In this document: one piece after another, positions 63,382 through 64,000 of the stretch | Numbering within the stretch: the stretch's first letter is position 1 | How the letters are laid out: every line of letters begins with the position of its first letter | Source of the DNA: CAWATG01 sp963785035 | Lineage (GTDB): Bacteria; Actinomycetota; Acidimicrobiia; IMCC26256; CAWATG01 | DNA length: 64,000 nt | Assembly: GCA_963785035.1 (NCBI GenBank) | Contig: CAWATG010000011.1 | Span: 372,001 to 436,000, forward strand | Direction of reading: 5' to 3' | The notes under the pieces: model-generated | Database searches by the model: none | What the model was told of the DNA's origin: nothing | What the model saw: only the letters and a program-made list of their open reading frames with translations | Translations under genes and position numbers: made by a program

Positions 63382-63585
63382 GTGACTCCTGAGCATCGTC
63401 TACTCACCGTTAGTGAGGTCGCTGATGCGATGCGGGTTTCGACGATGACTATTTATCGGTTGATCAGGGCCGGGGAAATCGGGGCAATACGCGTGGGGCG
63501 CCATTTTCGGATTCGTGAGGCGGACCTTTCCGCGTATCTCGACGCGCAGACCGTGAAAGGAGACGGATCATGGCCCGCCGCCTGA
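63382..63585 (+). CDS. Excisionase/MerR-type helix-turn-helix DNA-binding protein
   Basis: 67 residues. RLLTVSEVADAMRVSTMTIYR is a winged-HTH of the excisionase family, with the wing IGAIRVGRHFRIREADLSAYL. Such small proteins include excisionases and BldC-like actinobacterial regulators. No integrase or att site is near, and the gene overlaps pilM by 16 bases, so a regulator of the pilus operon is more likely than a phage excisionase; this is inference. The repeats directly upstream are possible targets. Confidence 0.8.
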   Translation: MTPEHRLLTVSEVADAMRVSTMTIYRLIRAGEIGAIRVGRHFRIREADLSAYLDAQTVKGDGSWPAA

Positions 63586-64000
63586 TCGGTCTCGACATCG
63601 GCACGAATGCCGTCACGGTCACCGAGGTCGAGGTCGGCAATCCGGCGACGCTGCGAGTGTTCGGCCAGGTCGCGCTGCCTCGCGACGTCATGCGCGAAGG
63701 CGAGATCGTCGACGTCGAGGTCGTCGCGAGCGCAATTCGTCGCCTCTGGCGCGAGGTCGGTCTGAAGAAGGGCGCGGTCCGCGTTGGCATCGGTACGCCG
63801 CGTCTGATCGTTCGTCCGGTCGAGCTTCCCGAGATGAACGAGGCCGATCTTGCAGGCGCGCTGCAGTTCCAAGCGCAAGATCTGATCCCGATACCGCTCG
63901 ATGACGCGTACTTCGATTTTCAGGTGCTCGGCGCTGGCATCGATCCCGAAGGCAATGCCACCACGCGGGTCTTGCTTGCAGCAGCGCCACGAGAAACGAT
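63570..64000 (+). CDS. pilM: Type IV pilus assembly protein PilM, 5' part
   Basis: 143 codons before the window ends. Actin-like ATPase fold: LIGLDIGTNAVTVTEVE is the phosphate-1 loop; the segment AIRRLWREVGLKKGAVRVGIG and LPEMNEADLAGALQFQAQDLIPIP match PilM, which joins PilN/PilO and PilC at the inner membrane. AAAGGAG is well placed before ATG 63570. pilN and pilO would be expected next, outside the window. Confidence 0.9.
   Translation, partial: MARRLIGLDIGTNAVTVTEVEVGNPATLRVFGQVALPRDVMREGEIVDVEVVASAIRRLWREVGLKKGAVRVGIGTPRLIVRPVELPEMNEADLAGALQFQAQDLIPIPLDDAYFDFQVLGAGIDPEGNATTRVLLAAAPRET

Noticed and set aside
63382..63585. Prophage or integrative element signalled by the excisionase-like gene
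   Set aside because: No integrase, att-like repeat or phage gene is nearby, and the gene overlaps pilM in a pilus operon.

Overview
The window is one continuous stretch of a GC-rich actinobacterial chromosome, densely packed with housekeeping genes. Lineage clues are DivIVA/Wag31 and SepF, phosphatidylinositol-mannoside genes (pgsA, PatA-like, pimA), two F420-type enzymes (NpdG-like and a PPOX-like protein), an MshC-like cysteine ligase, and an actinobacterial-type IleRS. Much of the gene order matches blocks known from mycobacteria (thrS-HIT-pgsA-patA-pimA; pdxS-pdxT-yebC; ruvCAB-yajC-secDF-rel; hisS-aspS; alaS-ruvX-mltG-aroE), but with a full type IV pilus (T4P) system that mycobacteria lack. 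A deep-branching actinobacterium, for example Acidimicrobiia-like, is my inference and not something the sequence proves.

Layout. 1-2.6 kb: end of yggS, then sepF, yggT and divIVA (division and polar growth). 2.6-5.8 kb: ileS on the minus strand. 6-13.2 kb: a DksA/TraR-type zinc-finger protein with a histone-H1-like tail, lspA, rluD, a phosphodiesterase-family gene and dnaE. 13.2-17.7 kb: NpdG-like reductase, MshC-like ligase, thrS, HIT protein. 18.3-20.4 kb: an EF-G-like GTPase on the minus strand. 20.5-23.3 kb: PI/PIM synthesis. 23.4-28.9 kb: PPOX protein, lemA, htpX, DUF3048 lipoprotein, pdxST, yebC. 28.9-31.6 kb: a molybdenum-hydroxylase accessory cluster (coxS, coxM, MocA-like, coxG) with no large subunit. 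31.6-39.4 kb: ruvCAB, yajC-secD-secF, rel. 39.6-43.4 kb: three minor-prepilin-like genes. 43.4-53.7 kb: hisS, aspS, rarA, two small envelope proteins, alaS, ruvX, mltG, aroE. 53.8-64 kb: T4P locus (DUF4388 protein, pilB, pilT, pilC, pilA, pilD, an excisionase-like HTH gene, start of pilM), with a ClC-type channel gene on the opposite strand.

A dominant property of this sequence is that many essential genes (sepF, ileS, dnaE, thrS, secD, aspS, ruvC and others) are split by single-base frame changes, nearly all one extra base and often in a short G or C run. In every spliced case the total length becomes a whole number of codons after removing (or, twice, adding) the inferred bases. I read these as sequencing or assembly errors, so such genes are annotated as one CDS over their full span with the likely shift site stated.

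Regulation. Several genes that start transcription units without a Shine-Dalgarno sequence have a TANNNT box ending 6-7 bases before the start codon, as expected for actinobacterial leaderless mRNAs. The T4P motors both carry MshEN-like N-terminal domains, pointing to possible cyclic-di-GMP control of both extension and retraction. No tRNA, rRNA, CRISPR array, insertion sequence or prophage was recognised, and no gene-free gap exceeds 300 bases.
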